Below are positions 62,950-64,000 of a DNA stretch of 64,000 bases, in pieces (within the stretch, counting starts at the first letter, position 1; every line of letters starts with the position of its first letter). Source of the stretch: Phytophthora sp. 'mugwort'. Lineage: Eukaryota; Oomycota; Peronosporomycetes; Peronosporales; Peronosporaceae. Below the pieces are notes generated by a model, which saw nothing but the letters and a program-made list of their open reading frames with translations, ran no database searches and was not told where the DNA came from. The translations under genes were made by a program, and so were the position numbers. Location of the stretch: contig JAUCEF010000011.1 of assembly GCA_033558025.1 (NCBI GenBank), positions 3,658,001 through 3,722,000 on the forward strand, read 5' to 3'.

Positions 62950-64000
62950 TCTTCCGTTTGCGGGCGGTCTTGTAGGTGCATGCACAAGTCGGACCTGCGA
63001 GCATTTCGTCTTGAACATAATGGTCGTTAATCAACGTGACCGGCACAGCATTCATGGGCGACAACGACGGCGAGAGAAGGAAGCCGAAGGCAGGCCGCTC
63101 AAATACCCAGCTTGCCAATGGAATGTGCTGGACGTGTTGTGAACACTCGCGCAACAATAGGTGCTGAGTCACCCTCCCGCAACCTACGACACAGCAGCAA
63201 GCCAATCCCTGAGAAAAATCTCTACGACGCTGAAAGTTTTGAAATCTATTCTGACAAGATTGTCATTACTTGTCCCTCTTTGTTGATACAGGTAGCTGTA
63301 ACGTTTTCGTCGGTATCTCTTGGGTACCTGCAGGCACAGAAGTGCCTACATGTACACTCTCAAGGTAACGCTAGCATTCACTTAAGTACGAGTTGCTTGG
63401 TACCACTAACATTGATCCGAAAGTATTAACGGTAATCCACTTTATAGGACCTCACCTTTTTTCGACTTTAGAGGATCCTTCAAATCCCTAAATTTGACAA
63501 TGTGTATCAGCGGAAAACATATGAAGGAGCTGGCAGTGCTCACCGCGCGGAACGGCGACAATCATGAAGGCTTGAAGGCGGGACAAAATGAGATCTCATC
63601 TGAGAGAGGAAGCAGTGACGTAAGTGCAGACGGCGTGTGCTTTCCTGGGCTCCGATGACGCATGATCCAGTGAAGACGAGCTCATGGAGATCAGCGATGA
63701 AGATGATGGTGATGTCTCTGACAAGAATTCAAGAAAAATGTTGATTAGCGAAGCTCTTCGAGGGGGGTTACTCGCTTGGTTCAATTGGACCCTTGCACGC
63801 GGAAGTGTCCGGAGGGCAATGCGATAGAGTTGGAACAGTTCCTGCGTCGTTATCTCCGATGACGACTGGAGATCGAAAGCAGAATATTATGACGTCGCGG
63901 GCGTGCTGAGGCATACAAACACTGTACTTATCGCTGGGGCTACGGCTTGCGCATGCAGTTCAACTACTACTTACCGCGGGTTGGTCATGTGTGTCGGGCG
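62950..64000. other. no gene recognised
   Basis: Short frames only. A plus-strand sequence near the end could be a decayed transposase N-terminus, but nothing distinctive supports it. Confidence 0.4.

Overview
The window reads as genomic DNA of an oomycete, most likely Phytophthora or a close relative. The reasons are a compact island of long, mostly intron-free genes, introns of only 66-85 bp where they occur, an ALAS-type (Shemin) haem gene, AAAP amino-acid transporters in several copies, and flanks full of the transposon classes typical of that group (Ty3/gypsy, Mutator-like, hAT, pogo/Tigger, PiggyBac, Crypton, tRNA-derived short repeats). The species assignment is inference.

Layout. About 0.85-4.2 kb holds a dead hAT transposase followed by a dead Mutator-like (MULE) transposase. 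About 4.96-8.33 kb is bounded by ~95-bp inverted repeats and contains a tRNA-like repeat and an almost intact Crypton tyrosine recombinase on the minus strand. About 8.3-11 kb has no convincing gene. From 11.2 to 27.3 kb lies the genic island: 5-aminolevulinate synthase, a HAD-family hydrolase, a 2723-residue ubiquitin-specific protease (all plus), a hypothetical protein, a five-exon FBXO7/PI31-like F-box protein and an AAAP transporter (all minus). About 28.8-30.8 kb is a second dead MULE; 32-33 kb holds a broken ORF with internal repeats; 33.4-34.5 kb is a fragment of a Ty3/gypsy element.

The dominant structure is an inverted repeat at 34504-50492: two arms of 7791 bp around a 407-bp spacer (42295-42701). 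Every pair of mirrored positions I checked sums to 84996, so the arms carry no net indel; I found only two base differences while reading (36623/48373 and 38706/46290), without a full alignment. Each arm carries an identical complete AAAP transporter, a TIR element with a Harbinger-like transposase remnant and a tRNA-derived SINE, and the gag-protease-RT part of a decayed gypsy element. The two transporters are transcribed away from each other. The outer ends fall inside the gypsy reverse transcriptase: on the right the element runs on to integrase (to ~52.6 kb), on the left it switches into a different gypsy lineage.

About 54.4-57.7 kb holds two decayed pogo/Tigger-like transposases (minus), about 61.4-61.6 kb a second copy of the tRNA-like repeat seen at 5.6 kb, and about 62.1-62.9 kb a PiggyBac-like remnant. 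The remainder is repeat-like DNA in which I see no gene. Working host functions are haem synthesis, ubiquitin/proteasome regulation (the USP and the F-box/PI31 protein lie about 2 kb apart, though nothing shows they act together) and amino-acid uptake. I found no CRISPR array, rRNA, canonical full-length tRNA or RXLR-type effector.
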